Shown one piece after another: positions 54,111 to 63,545 of a DNA stretch of 64,000 nucleotides. The translations under genes and the position numbers were made by a program. Each line of letters begins with the position of its first letter. Position 1 is the first letter of the stretch. The DNA lies in contig NZ_QUHC01000003.1 of the NCBI RefSeq assembly GCF_003479425.1, positions 1-64,000 on the forward strand, read 5' to 3'. Source of the stretch: Odoribacter sp. AF15-53. GTDB taxonomy: Bacteria; Bacteroidota; Bacteroidia; Bacteroidales; Marinifilaceae. The notes below the pieces were generated by a model. The model was given only the letters and a program-made list of their open reading frames with translations, was not told the DNA's origin and made no database searches.

Positions 54111-55139
54111 TTATTTCAGAGGGAACTCGTAATCAAATGCGGCATAAACCTTCACATTCTTATCATTCGAATAATCCGTGAATTTCACTTTCGCATATTG
54201 CCCGTCAGCGGTCCTCACCACGAACACATTACTATTTAACTCGTAAGTATAAGGAGGCATCGACCCCGTGGGAGTAGCCGTTACCCAACCACACAACACC
54301 TCGTTCAACTTCGTGGTCTGGTATCCCACGAAACCTTCCATCATCTTCGACATATCCACCATCACCTGATGACCATCCGTGTCCGTCGCAAAACTCTCGC
54401 CACTAATAGAAGAGGCCGTTACTAAAGCCAAATCCGTCGTGTTCAATTTCACGGCAGCCCCGCCATTCGTCTTAACATCATATTTGTGAAAAGCAATATC
54501 CCAGGCAAAAGAAGTCTCGTCTCCTTCCAACATATAAACCTTATTATCCCGATCTTTCACCGTATAAGTTCCCGTGATCGCCATCGGCATACCTCCCGGT
54601 TTAAAAGTAACCTTAATTGAGGCCGCACTTCCGGCTGCCGCACCTATCTCACCACTAAAAGTTACTTCATGATATACCGTGATCTCCCCTCCGTTAACAA
54701 CATCCACATCGGTAGGAACTCCCGTCAACACCCATTTATCTCCATTTTGCTTTATGGTAGCCTTGGCTGACAACGAGTAAGGATCAACCTCTCCACTCAT
54801 ACTGAAACCTAAACTATCCAAAGAAAGTAAAACCGTATCCGCGGTCACCGTCGAAATAATCAACTTCACGTCTTCCTGCCCCCCGTAAGAACTCCCCATA
54901 ACCGAAATTCCCAGATCTCCCGTGTATATCCCGGTAATACCCCCTTCTTGGGATTTCACGTTAAGCGTTTTCGTCTCACCTGTCTTAAAATTGAAATACG
55001 TCCAGATATCATAATCATGAGCATCAACCACGGCTGATTCTCCATCCCAACCACCACCATTATCATCATCGGAACAAGCCGCAAAACAAGCACCCAACAA
55101 TATTAGTCCACATACAACAAACCAATTTACTTTTTTCAT
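54111..55139 (-). CDS. hmuY: HmuY-type haem-binding lipoprotein with inserted calycin-like domain
   Basis: A 342-residue lipoprotein with lipobox FAACS (about Cys20). The HmuY fold begins VVDAHDYDIWTYFNFKTGE and resumes at DETSFAWDIAFHKYDVKTNGG (about residues 205-225). Between them (about 65-195) is a block resembling calycin-like domains (ITGIYTGDLGISVMG to GTYTVKDRDN), so the HmuY fold appears split by an insertion. It should capture haem at the surface and pass it to HmuR. Start: ATG at 55139; the -7 box lies at 55177, so the longer frame from 55166 would start at or before the transcript. Confidence 0.9.
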   Translation of the reverse strand: MKKVNWFVVCGLILLGACFAACSDDDNGGGWDGESAVVDAHDYDIWTYFNFKTGETKTLNVKSQEGGITGIYTGDLGISVMGSSYGGQEDVKLIISTVTADTVLLSLDSLGFSMSGEVDPYSLSAKATIKQNGDKWVLTGVPTDVDVVNGGEITVYHEVTFSGEIGAAAGSAASIKVTFKPGGMPMAITGTYTVKDRDNKVYMLEGDETSFAWDIAFHKYDVKTNGGAAVKLNTTDLALVTASSISGESFATDTDGHQVMVDMSKMMEGFVGYQTTKLNEVLCGWVTATPTGSMPPYTYELNSNVFVVRTADGQYAKVKFTDYSNDKNVKVYAAFDYEFPLK

Positions 55140-55176
55140 TATAGTAAGTTTTAATTTAACAGACATTTTAACGTCG

Positions 55177-55216
55177 CAAAGATAAAGTCATGTATTTCAC
55201 TCAACAATCCCTAAAA
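55177..55216 (-). promoter_or_regulatory. Promoter of the hmu operon
   Basis: On the minus strand TTG (55205-55207) and TATCTTTG (55177-55184) are spaced by 20 bp, about 38 bp before the hmuY ATG. The plus-strand sequence AACAATCCCTAAAA at 55203-55216, covering the -33 and its upstream flank, is identical to 24165-24178 at the SusC promoter. No Fur box was recognised. Confidence 0.55.
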
Positions 55217-55523
55217 ATGATGAAAAAACAATCCCGACATACGCCATAATGGGGATACGATTCAAACATTCCCCTTAAAAATCCTGCTACAGAACAAATT
55301 CCCCTATAGGAAACGAGAATAACAGACTTATGCTCAACTGATGTGTTCTACAAAATACTCTCCATAACAAATCGTGAACTATTTTAGGAAATAACATGCA
55401 TCAGACTGTTGATTAATTTTTTAACGAATAAGCGAAAAATTAGTATCCTATTATTCCCGGAATTAATATAGAGTAATTTTTATTATCTTCGCGATTCATT
55501 TGGAAAACTAAAAAAGGATTAAC
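55217..55523. other. Intergenic region between hmuY and leuS
   Basis: About 300 bp with no gene. It must contain the leuS promoter; TATCTTCG near 55484-55491 is a one-mismatch -7 candidate. Confidence 0.4.
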
Positions 55524-58295
55524 ATGGAATATAATTTCAAGGAAGTCGAAAAAAAGTGGCAAAGCTACTGGCAAGAGAACAAAACTTACCGGGTGGAAGT
55601 CGATCCTTCCAAGCCCAAATACTACGTGTTGGATATGTTTCCTTACCCATCCGGGGCCGGGCTACACGTGGGACACCCGCTCGGGTACATCGCTTCCGAC
55701 ATTTATTCCCGTTATAAACACCTGAAAGGCTTCAACGTGCTGCATCCCATGGGTTACGACGCGTACGGTCTGCCTGCGGAGCAATATGCCATCCAAACCG
55801 GACAACATCCGGCAATTACCACGGAAAAGAACATCCAACGTTACCGGGAACAAATGGACAAGATCGGATTCTCTTTCGACTGGGACCGTGAAATCCGTAC
55901 CTGTGATCCGGGATATTACAAATGGACCCAATGGACATTTATCCAAATGTTTAATAGCTTTTTTTGCTACGACAAGCAAAAAGCCATGCCCATCGCCGAA
56001 CTGGTGAAAGCTTTTGAAACGGCCGGGACAAAAGGTTTAAATGTCGCTTGCAGCGAAGAATTAAATTTCACGGCTGAAGAATGGAAAGCCAAAACAGATA
56101 AAGAAAAACAGGAAATTCTTTTGAACTACCGGATGGCTTACCTAGCCGACACGATGGTAAACTGGTGCCCGGAACTGGGAACCGTGCTTGCCAACGATGA
56201 GGTGAAAGAAGGTCTGTCACTGCGAGGAGGATATCCCGTGATACAAAAGAAAATGCGCCAATGGTCTATCCGGGTTTCCGCTTACGCTCAAAGATTACTC
56301 GAAGGATTGGACAAAATCGATTGGTCCGAATCGCTAAAAGATATTCAACGCAACTGGATCGGTCGCTCACAAGGTGCGGACGTGAAGTTCGACGTGAAAG
56401 GCTCCGACCTGAAACTGGAAATATTCACAACTCGTCCCGATACAATTTTCGGGGTTAGTTTCATGGTGCTGGCTCCCGAATCCGACTATGTGAAACCGTT
56501 GACCACGCCCGAACAGGCTGCTGCCGTTGCCGAATACCTGGATTACGTGTCAAAACGCACGGAACGGGAACGCCAAACGGAAGTGAAAAAAGTCACTGGA
56601 GTATTCACCGGTTCGTATGCCATCAACCCGTTCACCAACGAGGCGATACCTATCTGGATCAGCGAATACGTGCTTTCCGGCTACGGAACCGGGGCTATCA
56701 TGGCCGTTCCGGGACATGACAGTCGCGACTACGCGTTTGCAAAACATTTCAACCTCCCGATCATTCCCGTTATTGACGATGGAGAGGGACACGATATGTC
56801 CGAAGGCTCCTATGACGCCAAAGCCGGTAAAATGATCAATAGCGGTATTATCAACGGCATGGAAGTAAAAGAAGCCATTGCCTATATCGCCGGGGAGGTC
56901 GAGAAAAGAGGTATCGGTAAGAGTAAAATCAACTACCGCTTACGGGACGCTATTTTCAGCCGTCAACGTTACTGGGGTGAACCGTTCCCCGTGTATTACA
57001 AGGACGATCTTCCCTACATGTTGGACGAATCCAAATTACCGTTGGAATTGCCCGAAATTGACAAGTATCTCCCGACGGAGACCGGAGAACCGCCTCTGGG
57101 ACGGGCCCAAAACTGGAAAACAGAAGAAGGTTATCCCCTGGAACTAAACACGATGCCCGGTTTCGCCGGATCATCCGCTTATTTCCTGCGCTACATGGAC
57201 CCTCGCAACGATAAAGCTCTTGTTGACAAGGATATATGTAATTACTGGAGGAACGTTGATCTTTACCTGGGAGGTTCGGAACACGCCACGGGACACTTGA
57301 TTTACGCCCGATTTTGGAACATGTTCCTGTATGATCTGGGGATTGCTTGCGAGGAAGAACCTTTCAAGAAATTAATCAACCAGGGAATGATTCAAGGACG
57401 TTCAAACTTCGTGTATAGAATACAGGGTTCGAACACGTTCGTGTCCGTGGGATTAAAAGACCGGTATAAAACCACGGAGATTCACGTGGATGTAAATATC
57501 GTCAAGAATGACGTGTTGGATTTAAACGCTTTCCGGGCCTGGATGCCGGAATACGCCAACGCCGAGTTTATCTTGGAAAACGGGAAATACATCTGCGGTT
57601 GGGCGATCGAGAAGATGTCCAAATCCATGTTCAACGTGGTAAACCCCGACACCATTGTCGAGGAATACGGGGCTGACACCTTACGCTTGTACGAAATGTT
57701 CCTCGGACCGCTGGAATTCAGCAAACCGTGGGATACACAAGGTATTGACGGGGTATTCAAGTTCTTGCGCAAATTCTGGCGCCTGTTCCAAGTTGGCGAG
57801 GAGTTTAGCGTGAGCGATGAAGCTCCCACCAAGGAAGAGTTAAAAGTATTACACAAAACGATCAAGAAAGTCGAATACGATATCGAGAACTTCTCGTTCA
57901 ACACCTCTATCCCGGCTTTCATGATCTGCACGAACGAGTTGACCGCCCTGAAATGCAACAAACGGGCTATCCTTGAACCTCTCGTGATCGCTCTCGCTCC
58001 TTTTGCCCCGCACATGTCGGAAGAATTATGGAGCTTGCTGGGTCACTCCCAAAGCATCACGAAAGAATCATTCCCGAAATGGGAAGAAAAATTCCTGGTA
58101 GAAGATGAATTCGAATACCCGGTTTCTTTCAACGGAAAGGTACGTTTCAAACTGCCCATGCCGTTAACCGCCACCAATGCCGAGATCGAGGCCGCCGTGA
58201 AAGCCGCTCCCGAGTCAACGAAATGGCTGGAAGGAAAAGAAATCAAGAAAATGATCATCGTTCCGAAGAAAATCGTGAATATCGTGATCGGATAA
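55524..58295 (+). CDS. leuS: Leucine--tRNA ligase
   Basis: A 923-residue class I synthetase that charges tRNA-Leu. The HIGH-type motif is HVGH (residues 48-51, after YPSGAGL), the CP1 editing domain holds [12 protein letters not shown] (about residue 300) and [15 protein letters not shown], and KMSKS lies at residues 697-701. A C-terminal anticodon-binding domain follows. It is longer than the typical 860-880 residues. Single gene with a strong terminator. Confidence 0.98.
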   Translation: MEYNFKEVEKKWQSYWQENKTYRVEVDPSKPKYYVLDMFPYPSGAGLHVGHPLGYIASDIYSRYKHLKGFNVLHPMGYDAYGLPAEQYAIQTGQHPAITTEKNIQRYREQMDKIGFSFDWDREIRTCDPGYYKWTQWTFIQMFNSFFCYDKQKAMPIAELVKAFETAGTKGLNVACSEELNFTAEEWKAKTDKEKQEILLNYRMAYLADTMVNWCPELGTVLANDEVKEGLSLRGGYPVIQKKMRQWSIRVSAYAQRLLEGLDKIDWSESLKDIQRNWIGRSQGADVKFDVKGSDLKLEIFTTRPDTIFGVSFMVLAPESDYVKPLTTPEQAAAVAEYLDYVSKRTERERQTEVKKVTGVFTGSYAINPFTNEAIPIWISEYVLSGYGTGAIMAVPGHDSRDYAFAKHFNLPIIPVIDDGEGHDMSEGSYDAKAGKMINSGIINGMEVKEAIAYIAGEVEKRGIGKSKINYRLRDAIFSRQRYWGEPFPVYYKDDLPYMLDESKLPLELPEIDKYLPTETGEPPLGRAQNWKTEEGYPLELNTMPGFAGSSAYFLRYMDPRNDKALVDKDICNYWRNVDLYLGGSEHATGHLIYARFWNMFLYDLGIACEEEPFKKLINQGMIQGRSNFVYRIQGSNTFVSVGLKDRYKTTEIHVDVNIVKNDVLDLNAFRAWMPEYANAEFILENGKYICGWAIEKMSKSMFNVVNPDTIVEEYGADTLRLYEMFLGPLEFSKPWDTQGIDGVFKFLRKFWRLFQVGEEFSVSDEAPTKEELKVLHKTIKKVEYDIENFSFNTSIPAFMICTNELTALKCNKRAILEPLVIALAPFAPHMSEELWSLLGHSQSITKESFPKWEEKFLVEDEFEYPVSFNGKVRFKLPMPLTATNAEIEAAVKAAPESTKWLEGKEIKKMIIVPKKIVNIVIG

Positions 58296-58330
58296 AATAA
58301 AACGCCCCTACAGGGCGTTTTATTTTTTTA
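58296..58330. terminator. Terminator after leuS
   Basis: AAAACGCCC pairs with GGGCGTTTT around CTACA, followed by ATTTTTTTA on the plus strand. It overlaps the stop region of the convergent YbaN gene. Confidence 0.9.
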
Positions 58331-58699
58331 TCTCCTCTTGGCATTAGGCACTATAAACAACACGCTGCACGTCCCGATTACACCCAATCCCAAGAGTAAC
58401 AACCGCACGTGCCAGTTCTCAAAAAACCCGAAAGCGGAGATCGAAATCATCGTCCACATACAGACAATGGATACCGCTTTGGTCTTCCACCCAACCCCCT
58501 TTCGCTCCTGAAAACGTCGCAGATAGGGCCCCAACCATTTCGAACGATGCAAAGCATTATGCAACTTTTTCGAACTATTGTAAAATAACCAGGAACTCAA
58601 CAACAAAAAAGGAGTCGTGGGCAAACCCGGTACAAAAATACCGATAACCCCAAGAACGATGGAGATACAACCAATAATGATATATATTGTTTTCTTCAT
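58328..58699 (-). CDS. YbaN family (DUF454) membrane protein
   Basis: A 123-residue inner-membrane protein with the DUF454 layout: two N-terminal helices around GVIGIFVPGLPTTPFLLLSSWLF, split here, a basic loop with HNALHRSKWLGPYLRRFQERKG, and two C-terminal helices. Family function unknown. The gene follows the dus gene by 6 bp, so they are probably co-transcribed. Confidence 0.92.
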   Translation of the reverse strand: MKKTIYIIIGCISIVLGVIGIFVPGLPTTPFLLLSSWLFYNSSKKLHNALHRSKWLGPYLRRFQERKGVGWKTKAVSIVCMWTMISISAFGFFENWHVRLLLLGLGVIGTCSVLFIVPNAKRR

Positions 58700-58705
58700 C
58701 CCTTA

Positions 58706-59665
58706 TTACTCTTCTTCCTCGCTAGGGATAAAAGCTTTCACGACAGCCTCGTTATACTGTGTCAACTTATTACTTTTCTGTATCTTTTTCAAAATCTTCC
58801 GATTCGTTGCAGGCATAAAATATTCCCATAACGTTTTCATTTTCATCAACAACTGATGATCTCCTTGCAATCGCTCCATGTACGCTGCAAGTAACTCGGC
58901 ATGGAAGGCCTTGAATTTCCGGAATTTTTCCTCTTGCGAGAGCATCGTGTTTTCCACGTACTCCCGTGCCAAAGCCGGATCGGATAACAGTCCTCTTCCG
59001 ATCATAACCCCCGCCAGCCGGGGAAATCTTTCCGTCACGGCATGAATATCCTCCACCGTAACAATGTCACCATTATAAAATAACGGGTGTTCACACCCCT
59101 TGTAAAAAGCCTCGAAAGCCTCCTTGTCGGTTTCTCCCTTGTATTCCTGCACTCCAACCCGGGCATGAAGAAATACAGCCGCCAACGGAGTCGAATTCAA
59201 GACGGGTAACAACCGCAAACACTCCTCCGGATCTTCCCACCCCAAACGCATCTTCACGGAACACCCAATCTCCGGGAATTCCTTCACCACATCCATCAAA
59301 GCCCGCACCCGTTCCGGATCGGACAACAAACCAGCCCCCTTTCCCCGTCGAGAGATCATCGTAAAAGGACACCCCATATTAATATCCACCTGCTTGTAAC
59401 CCCGTCCTTCCAACATCTGCAAACAAACATCCAGCTCATCGGGTTCTCCCCCCAGCACTTGGGGGACCAGATTCTCCACGCTATTCAATTCCGGGTCACA
59501 ATCCTTCATATCCCGAGAACGAAAAGAATCCTCCTTTTCCACCCGGATAAACGGCGTGTAGTAAGCATCAACTCCCCCGAAATGTTTCGCGTGTATATTC
59601 CGGTAAGTCCAATCAGTATGCCCTTGAACAGGGGCGAAATGTATTTTATAATTCTGTTGTTCCAT
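58706..59665 (-). CDS. tRNA-dihydrouridine synthase family protein
   Basis: A 319-residue FMN-dependent Dus that reduces uridine to dihydrouridine in tRNA D-loops. Motifs: FAPVQGHTDWTYR at the N terminus, VDINMGCPFTMISRRGKGAG, split here, with the catalytic Cys, and GVMIGRGLLSDPAL for phosphate binding. Start: ATG at 59665 (MEQQNYK), the family N terminus; a longer frame from 59749 is AT-rich and unlike it. Confidence 0.93.
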   Translation of the reverse strand: MEQQNYKIHFAPVQGHTDWTYRNIHAKHFGGVDAYYTPFIRVEKEDSFRSRDMKDCDPELNSVENLVPQVLGGEPDELDVCLQMLEGRGYKQVDINMGCPFTMISRRGKGAGLLSDPERVRALMDVVKEFPEIGCSVKMRLGWEDPEECLRLLPVLNSTPLAAVFLHARVGVQEYKGETDKEAFEAFYKGCEHPLFYNGDIVTVEDIHAVTERFPRLAGVMIGRGLLSDPALAREYVENTMLSQEEKFRKFKAFHAELLAAYMERLQGDHQLLMKMKTLWEYFMPATNRKILKKIQKSNKLTQYNEAVVKAFIPSEEEE

Positions 59666-59804
59666 AATTTTGTGCAAGTAATGAGATACAAAAATAGCCA
59701 TTTTGTTTCGTATACGAAACAAAACACTAGCATAACCAATAAAAAACACCTTCCGTATATAACGAACAAAAATATTTACTATCTATGTACCAAAAATAAT
59801 TCAC

Positions 59805-60011
59805 ATGAGATTTTTACTATGTCCACAATGCGGAATCCGCCGCTTTTACGTGAAGGATGAAAAAGGGAACCAATGTCTCGTGCAAGTCACGACAGATCAT
59901 GTTATCATCCCCGTGAATGAACAGGATTCTCTCGAAGGTTTCGACTTGGAAACCCTCTATTGTCTGGGATGTTCCTGGAGCGGGAGTCCCAAAAGTCTAA
60001 AACGATATTAA
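59805..60011 (+). CDS. Small zinc-ribbon protein
   Basis: A 68-residue protein with two Cys-x2-Cys knuckles, LCPQCG at residues 5-10 and YCLGCS near 52-57, which would hold one zinc ion, and an intervening beta-rich segment. Function unknown. It precedes the TlpA-like gene by 16 bp on the same strand, so the two may be co-transcribed. Confidence 0.75.
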   Translation: MRFLLCPQCGIRRFYVKDEKGNQCLVQVTTDHVIIPVNEQDSLEGFDLETLYCLGCSWSGSPKSLKRY

Positions 60012-60027
60012 TTCAAAACTATATTTC

Positions 60028-60552
60028 ATGAAACAACTGACATTTATATTATTACTCGTGATGACCTGTTCTCTGGCAAAAGCCCAGAAAGATGACAGGG
60101 GATACATCGTGAAAGTAGGTGAAAAAGCTCCCGATATCGAATTATTGTTCCCCGACGGAACGAAAAAACATCTAAAAGACCTGAAAGGTAAAGTGATCAT
60201 GTTGCAATTCACCGCAAGCTGGTGTGGCGTATGCCGGAAAGAAATGCCTTTCATCGAAAAAGACATCTGGTTGAAATACAAAAACAATCCCGACTTCGCC
60301 CTGTTTGGCATTGATTTCAAAGAATCAAAAGAAGTAACGGAAAAATTCGCCAAAGACATCAAAATCACCTATCCACTACTGCTTGACCCAGAAGGAAAAG
60401 CGTTCTACACCTTCGCTGCACAAGGAGCCGGCGTCACCCGCAACGTGATTATCGACAAAAAAGGGAATATCGTCTTCCTCACCCGCCTATACGATCCCAA
60501 AGAATTCGAGGAAATGGTGAAAGTCATTGACCAACTTTTAAAAGAGAAATAA
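60028..60552 (+). CDS. TlpA-like thioredoxin family protein
   Basis: A 174-residue exported thioredoxin-fold protein. Signal peptide to about residue 20, then VGEKAPDIELLFPDGTK and the active site WCGVC (Cys66, Cys69). The FTASWC context and the cis-Pro-containing region before GAGVTRNVIIDKKG fit TlpA/ResA proteins that reduce periplasmic disulfides. Partner unknown. A terminator follows. Confidence 0.92.
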   Translation: MKQLTFILLLVMTCSLAKAQKDDRGYIVKVGEKAPDIELLFPDGTKKHLKDLKGKVIMLQFTASWCGVCRKEMPFIEKDIWLKYKNNPDFALFGIDFKESKEVTEKFAKDIKITYPLLLDPEGKAFYTFAAQGAGVTRNVIIDKKGNIVFLTRLYDPKEFEEMVKVIDQLLKEK

Positions 60553-60577
60553 GCCGTATGGCTTATTTCTTTTTCTT
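60544..60577 (+). terminator. Terminator of the TlpA-like gene, overlapping the next coding region
   Basis: GAAATAAGCC pairs with GGCTTATTTC around GTAT, followed by TTTTTCTTT. The T run is the complement of lysine codons that end the convergent endonuclease gene. Confidence 0.8.
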
Positions 60578-61471
60578 TACAGGTTTCGGTTTCCGTATCG
60601 GTTTCTTTTTCTTCTTTTTCCCTCCCCAATATTTAATCAACAAATGCACGATCAGGAAAATTACGATCACGGCCACCACCGCGATAATTTGTTGTTCTCT
60701 CGTCGGGCGATACGATTTCTCGGTTGCTTTCCCGGATACTGATGGCAAATGCGAAAGCGTGTCCGCTTCCAGCACCCGCTCTAACTCATCGGGCAATTGA
60801 GAGAAGAAATCAATTCCCGTCATTTTCTCGACCTTATCCACGGGAACGGCAAAACTATTTAAAGGACGCTTGCTCTCCTCGTTCGGCAGCACGTAAGCAA
60901 TCATCTGCTGCTTGGAAGGAGAATAAAATAACTTATAATAATACCCCGGCACGGTGACTTTTCCCTTCCCGACAACCCCTTTATTACTCTTGAATATAGG
61001 TCCCGTAACCACGTAAAGTTTCTCTTTACGGGCCCGGTTCCGCACATGTTCTTCCAATTGCTTCCAGATTCCCCGGTTGAACATCGGAACCTGAGGCGAC
61101 ATATTCGACATATAAAAGGTCTCGCTCATCGCCTTCGCATCAAACGACATGTCTGCCGCGGGACACAGATGGCCCCGGTCATAACCGCTTCGCTTGTAAT
61201 CCTCCGGCGTGGCGCACCATTGACTGATCTTCGGGTCTACCCGGAAATCATTCTTCCGGCTGGCCTTCCCCGTCAGGTTGGCTGAAGTCAATTCATAATA
61301 CACCCAATTCGCTTGTTTATGCTCCTTGTTGAATCCGAGGCAATAATGCTTGTATTCCACCCGCATACCCCCGTCTCCGACTGGAATATAACGTTCCTTG
61401 GCAAAACCACCCAAGGCTAAAAACAGGAACAGGAGGCTTATAATCAGCCTCCCGTGTAATATACTCTTCAT
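60563..61471 (-). CDS. DNA/RNA non-specific endonuclease with C-terminal membrane anchor
   Basis: A 302-residue protein of the NUC1/beta-beta-alpha-metal nuclease family. Signal peptide to about residue 25, then the catalytic DRGH (residues 98-101, His101 as base) and a later FNRGIWKQLEEHVRN metal-site segment. A second hydrophobic helix near residue 265 (IIAVVAVIVIFLIVHLLI) and a very basic tail (KKKKKKPIRKPKPVKKKK) anchor the C terminus in the inner membrane with the nuclease in the periplasm. It may degrade incoming or released nucleic acids. Start: ATG at 61471, just after the S41 peptidase stop. Confidence 0.9.
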   Translation of the reverse strand: MKSILHGRLIISLLFLFLALGGFAKERYIPVGDGGMRVEYKHYCLGFNKEHKQANWVYYELTSANLTGKASRKNDFRVDPKISQWCATPEDYKRSGYDRGHLCPAADMSFDAKAMSETFYMSNMSPQVPMFNRGIWKQLEEHVRNRARKEKLYVVTGPIFKSNKGVVGKGKVTVPGYYYKLFYSPSKQQMIAYVLPNEESKRPLNSFAVPVDKVEKMTGIDFFSQLPDELERVLEADTLSHLPSVSGKATEKSYRPTREQQIIAVVAVIVIFLIVHLLIKYWGGKKKKKKPIRKPKPVKKKK

Positions 61472-61474
61472 CAA

Positions 61475-63073
61475 TTATTGTTTAATCGCTTCCTGCAAAG
61501 TATTATCAATCTGGCCCAAAATCGGGTAGAAGCCCTCGTCATCTATCGCGTGACGGGCAATATACGCCTCGATCCGGACACGCATCACTTGGTAAGATTC
61601 CCGGATACCCTTCTCGTCCCGTTTCACTCCCCGCCCGGCAGCATAATTTGCCATCTCGTTCACCAGATCGAACGATTTCAAATACTGCTGAATCTGTTTG
61701 TAATCTTTCAAGTTCTTCATTTCGGCCCGATGCTTATCCATGAAAGCAAACGTGTACTCGTACAACAATTGCGTCTTTGTCACGTTAGCCAGATAACGGG
61801 AAACCCCTGTCGTGTCGGCCGGGACAAAAACATCCGGCATGATACCGCCACCGCCATATACCGTACGTCCGCCAACCGTTTGATATTTCAGATTCTCGTC
61901 AAAAACGATACTGTCTTTCTGGGAAAATTCCCCATGCACCAAACGATTATAAAGATCATTATAATATTTCTCTTTCCCCTCGTTATACGGTTTTTGGATA
62001 GAACGTCCCGAAGGTGTATAATAACGAGCCACGGTCAAACGCAAAGCGGAACCGTCAGGCAACGGCCGTTGTTCCTGTACCAATCCCTTGCCAAAAGAAC
62101 GACGCCCGATAATCAGCCCCCGATCATTATCCTGTATCGCCCCGGCAAATATCTCGCTGGCCGATGCGCTAAACTCGCTGATTAACACATCCACCCTCAA
62201 ATCCTTAAACTGGCCTTTACCGTTAGACTTGTAGTCCGTTCTAGGTTGTGCTTGTCCCTGCGTGTAAAGGATCAAACTGTTAGCATCCAAGAATTCGTTA
62301 ATCATCTGAATCGCTATCGGTAGCACTCCTCCTTCATTCTCCCGCAAGTCAATAATCACCTTCCTCATCCCCAGTTGCTTCAAGTCGACCAAAGACCTCA
62401 TGAACTCGGCATACGTGTGCATCCCGAAAGTATTGATTTTCACGTATCCCGTCGTGTCGTTCAGCATATATGCCACGTCAACACTCTTCACCGGGATACT
62501 TCCCCGAATAATTTCTTTCTTTATAGGCTTCGGTTCCCCCCTTCTCACGATCGTCAATTCGACTTTCGTTCCCAGTTCTCCCCGCATCATCGCCATAATC
62601 TGATCCGTGTTTTTATTCACCCCGGCAACAACAGAATCACCCACCCGGACGATCCGGTCTCCATCCATTATCCCGGCCTTCTCCGAAGGTCCCCCGGGCA
62701 CGACTTTCACGACCGTCACCGTATCCAGATACTTGTAGAACTGCACTCCCACACCCCCGAAATTTCCCACAATCCCTTCATTCGCACGTTGCATATCCTT
62801 TGCCGGAATATACACCGTATGCGGGTCCAGATCTTTCAATATAACAGGAATCGCATTCTCCACGATCTCCCTCGTGTCCACCGTATCCACGTACGAATGC
62901 TGGATCATATTAATAATCAAATCCAGCTTACTCCCCGTAACGGGCAAAAACATCTCCGAGGACGCCGACACTTGGCCACGATCCGGCAAGAACCGATTCA
63001 ACATCATCCCGAACACAATAGCCAACGCCAACACGATCGGGGTCAGCAACGCCCTCAAATTACTCTTATTCAT
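61475..63073 (-). CDS. S41 family C-terminal processing peptidase
   Basis: A 532-residue Ser/Lys protease of the Prc/CtpA type. N-terminal helix (about residues 8-27) as signal or anchor, PDZ domain (about 95-180, VVPGGPSEKAGIMDGDRI), then the S41 catalytic core: Ser in SASASEIF (about residue 306) and Lys in SFGKG. It cleaves C termini of envelope proteins. Co-directional with the endonuclease gene, which begins within 5 bp of its stop. Confidence 0.95.
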   Translation of the reverse strand: MNKSNLRALLTPIVLALAIVFGMMLNRFLPDRGQVSASSEMFLPVTGSKLDLIINMIQHSYVDTVDTREIVENAIPVILKDLDPHTVYIPAKDMQRANEGIVGNFGGVGVQFYKYLDTVTVVKVVPGGPSEKAGIMDGDRIVRVGDSVVAGVNKNTDQIMAMMRGELGTKVELTIVRRGEPKPIKKEIIRGSIPVKSVDVAYMLNDTTGYVKINTFGMHTYAEFMRSLVDLKQLGMRKVIIDLRENEGGVLPIAIQMINEFLDANSLILYTQGQAQPRTDYKSNGKGQFKDLRVDVLISEFSASASEIFAGAIQDNDRGLIIGRRSFGKGLVQEQRPLPDGSALRLTVARYYTPSGRSIQKPYNEGKEKYYNDLYNRLVHGEFSQKDSIVFDENLKYQTVGGRTVYGGGGIMPDVFVPADTTGVSRYLANVTKTQLLYEYTFAFMDKHRAEMKNLKDYKQIQQYLKSFDLVNEMANYAAGRGVKRDEKGIRESYQVMRVRIEAYIARHAIDDEGFYPILGQIDNTLQEAIKQ

Positions 63074-63086
63074 GATCGCCTAAATT

Positions 63087-63533
63087 TTAATCTTTAAATT
63101 CTTTATTCTCGTCCAACTCGATAAATGCCACCTCGATCCCCGCCTTACTCAATAGCTCGATACCGTCGGCACTCCGATAATTTTCCGAATACACCACCCG
63201 CCGGATTCCGGCCTGTATAATCAATTTCGCGCACTCGATACAAGGAGAAGCCGTCACGTACAGCGTGGCCCCCAAGCTACTGTTATTTGATTTCGCCACT
63301 TTCGTGATCGCGTTAGCCTCCGCGTGCAACACGTAAGGCTTCGTCTTGTTATTCTCGTCCTCGCAGACATTCTCGAACCCCGAAGGCGTTCCATTGTATC
63401 CATCCGAAATAATCGCATCCCCCCGCACAATCAATGCCCCCACCTGCCGACGCTCGCAATACGAATTCTCCGCCCATATCCGGGCCATTCTCAGGTAACG
63501 TTCATCCAGTAATCGTTGCTTCGATTTTTCCAT
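63087..63533 (-). CDS. dCMP/cytidine deaminase-like protein (ComEB-type)
   Basis: A 148-residue zinc deaminase. The HAEANAI motif supplies a zinc His and the general-base Glu, and SPCIECAK supplies the two zinc Cys residues. The N-terminal LRMARIWAENSYCERRQVG fits the dCMP deaminase subgroup, which makes dUMP for thymidylate synthesis. 13 bp upstream of the S41 gene on the same strand. Confidence 0.93.
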   Translation of the reverse strand: MEKSKQRLLDERYLRMARIWAENSYCERRQVGALIVRGDAIISDGYNGTPSGFENVCEDENNKTKPYVLHAEANAITKVAKSNNSSLGATLYVTASPCIECAKLIIQAGIRRVVYSENYRSADGIELLSKAGIEVAFIELDENKEFKD

Positions 63534-63545
63534 TTAAATATCCAT

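Noticed and set aside
61478..63097. Long plus-strand frames opposite the S41 protease (235 and 240 codons)
   Set aside because: Antisense shadows of a clearly conserved gene, with His/Arg/Ile-rich composition typical of reversed frames.
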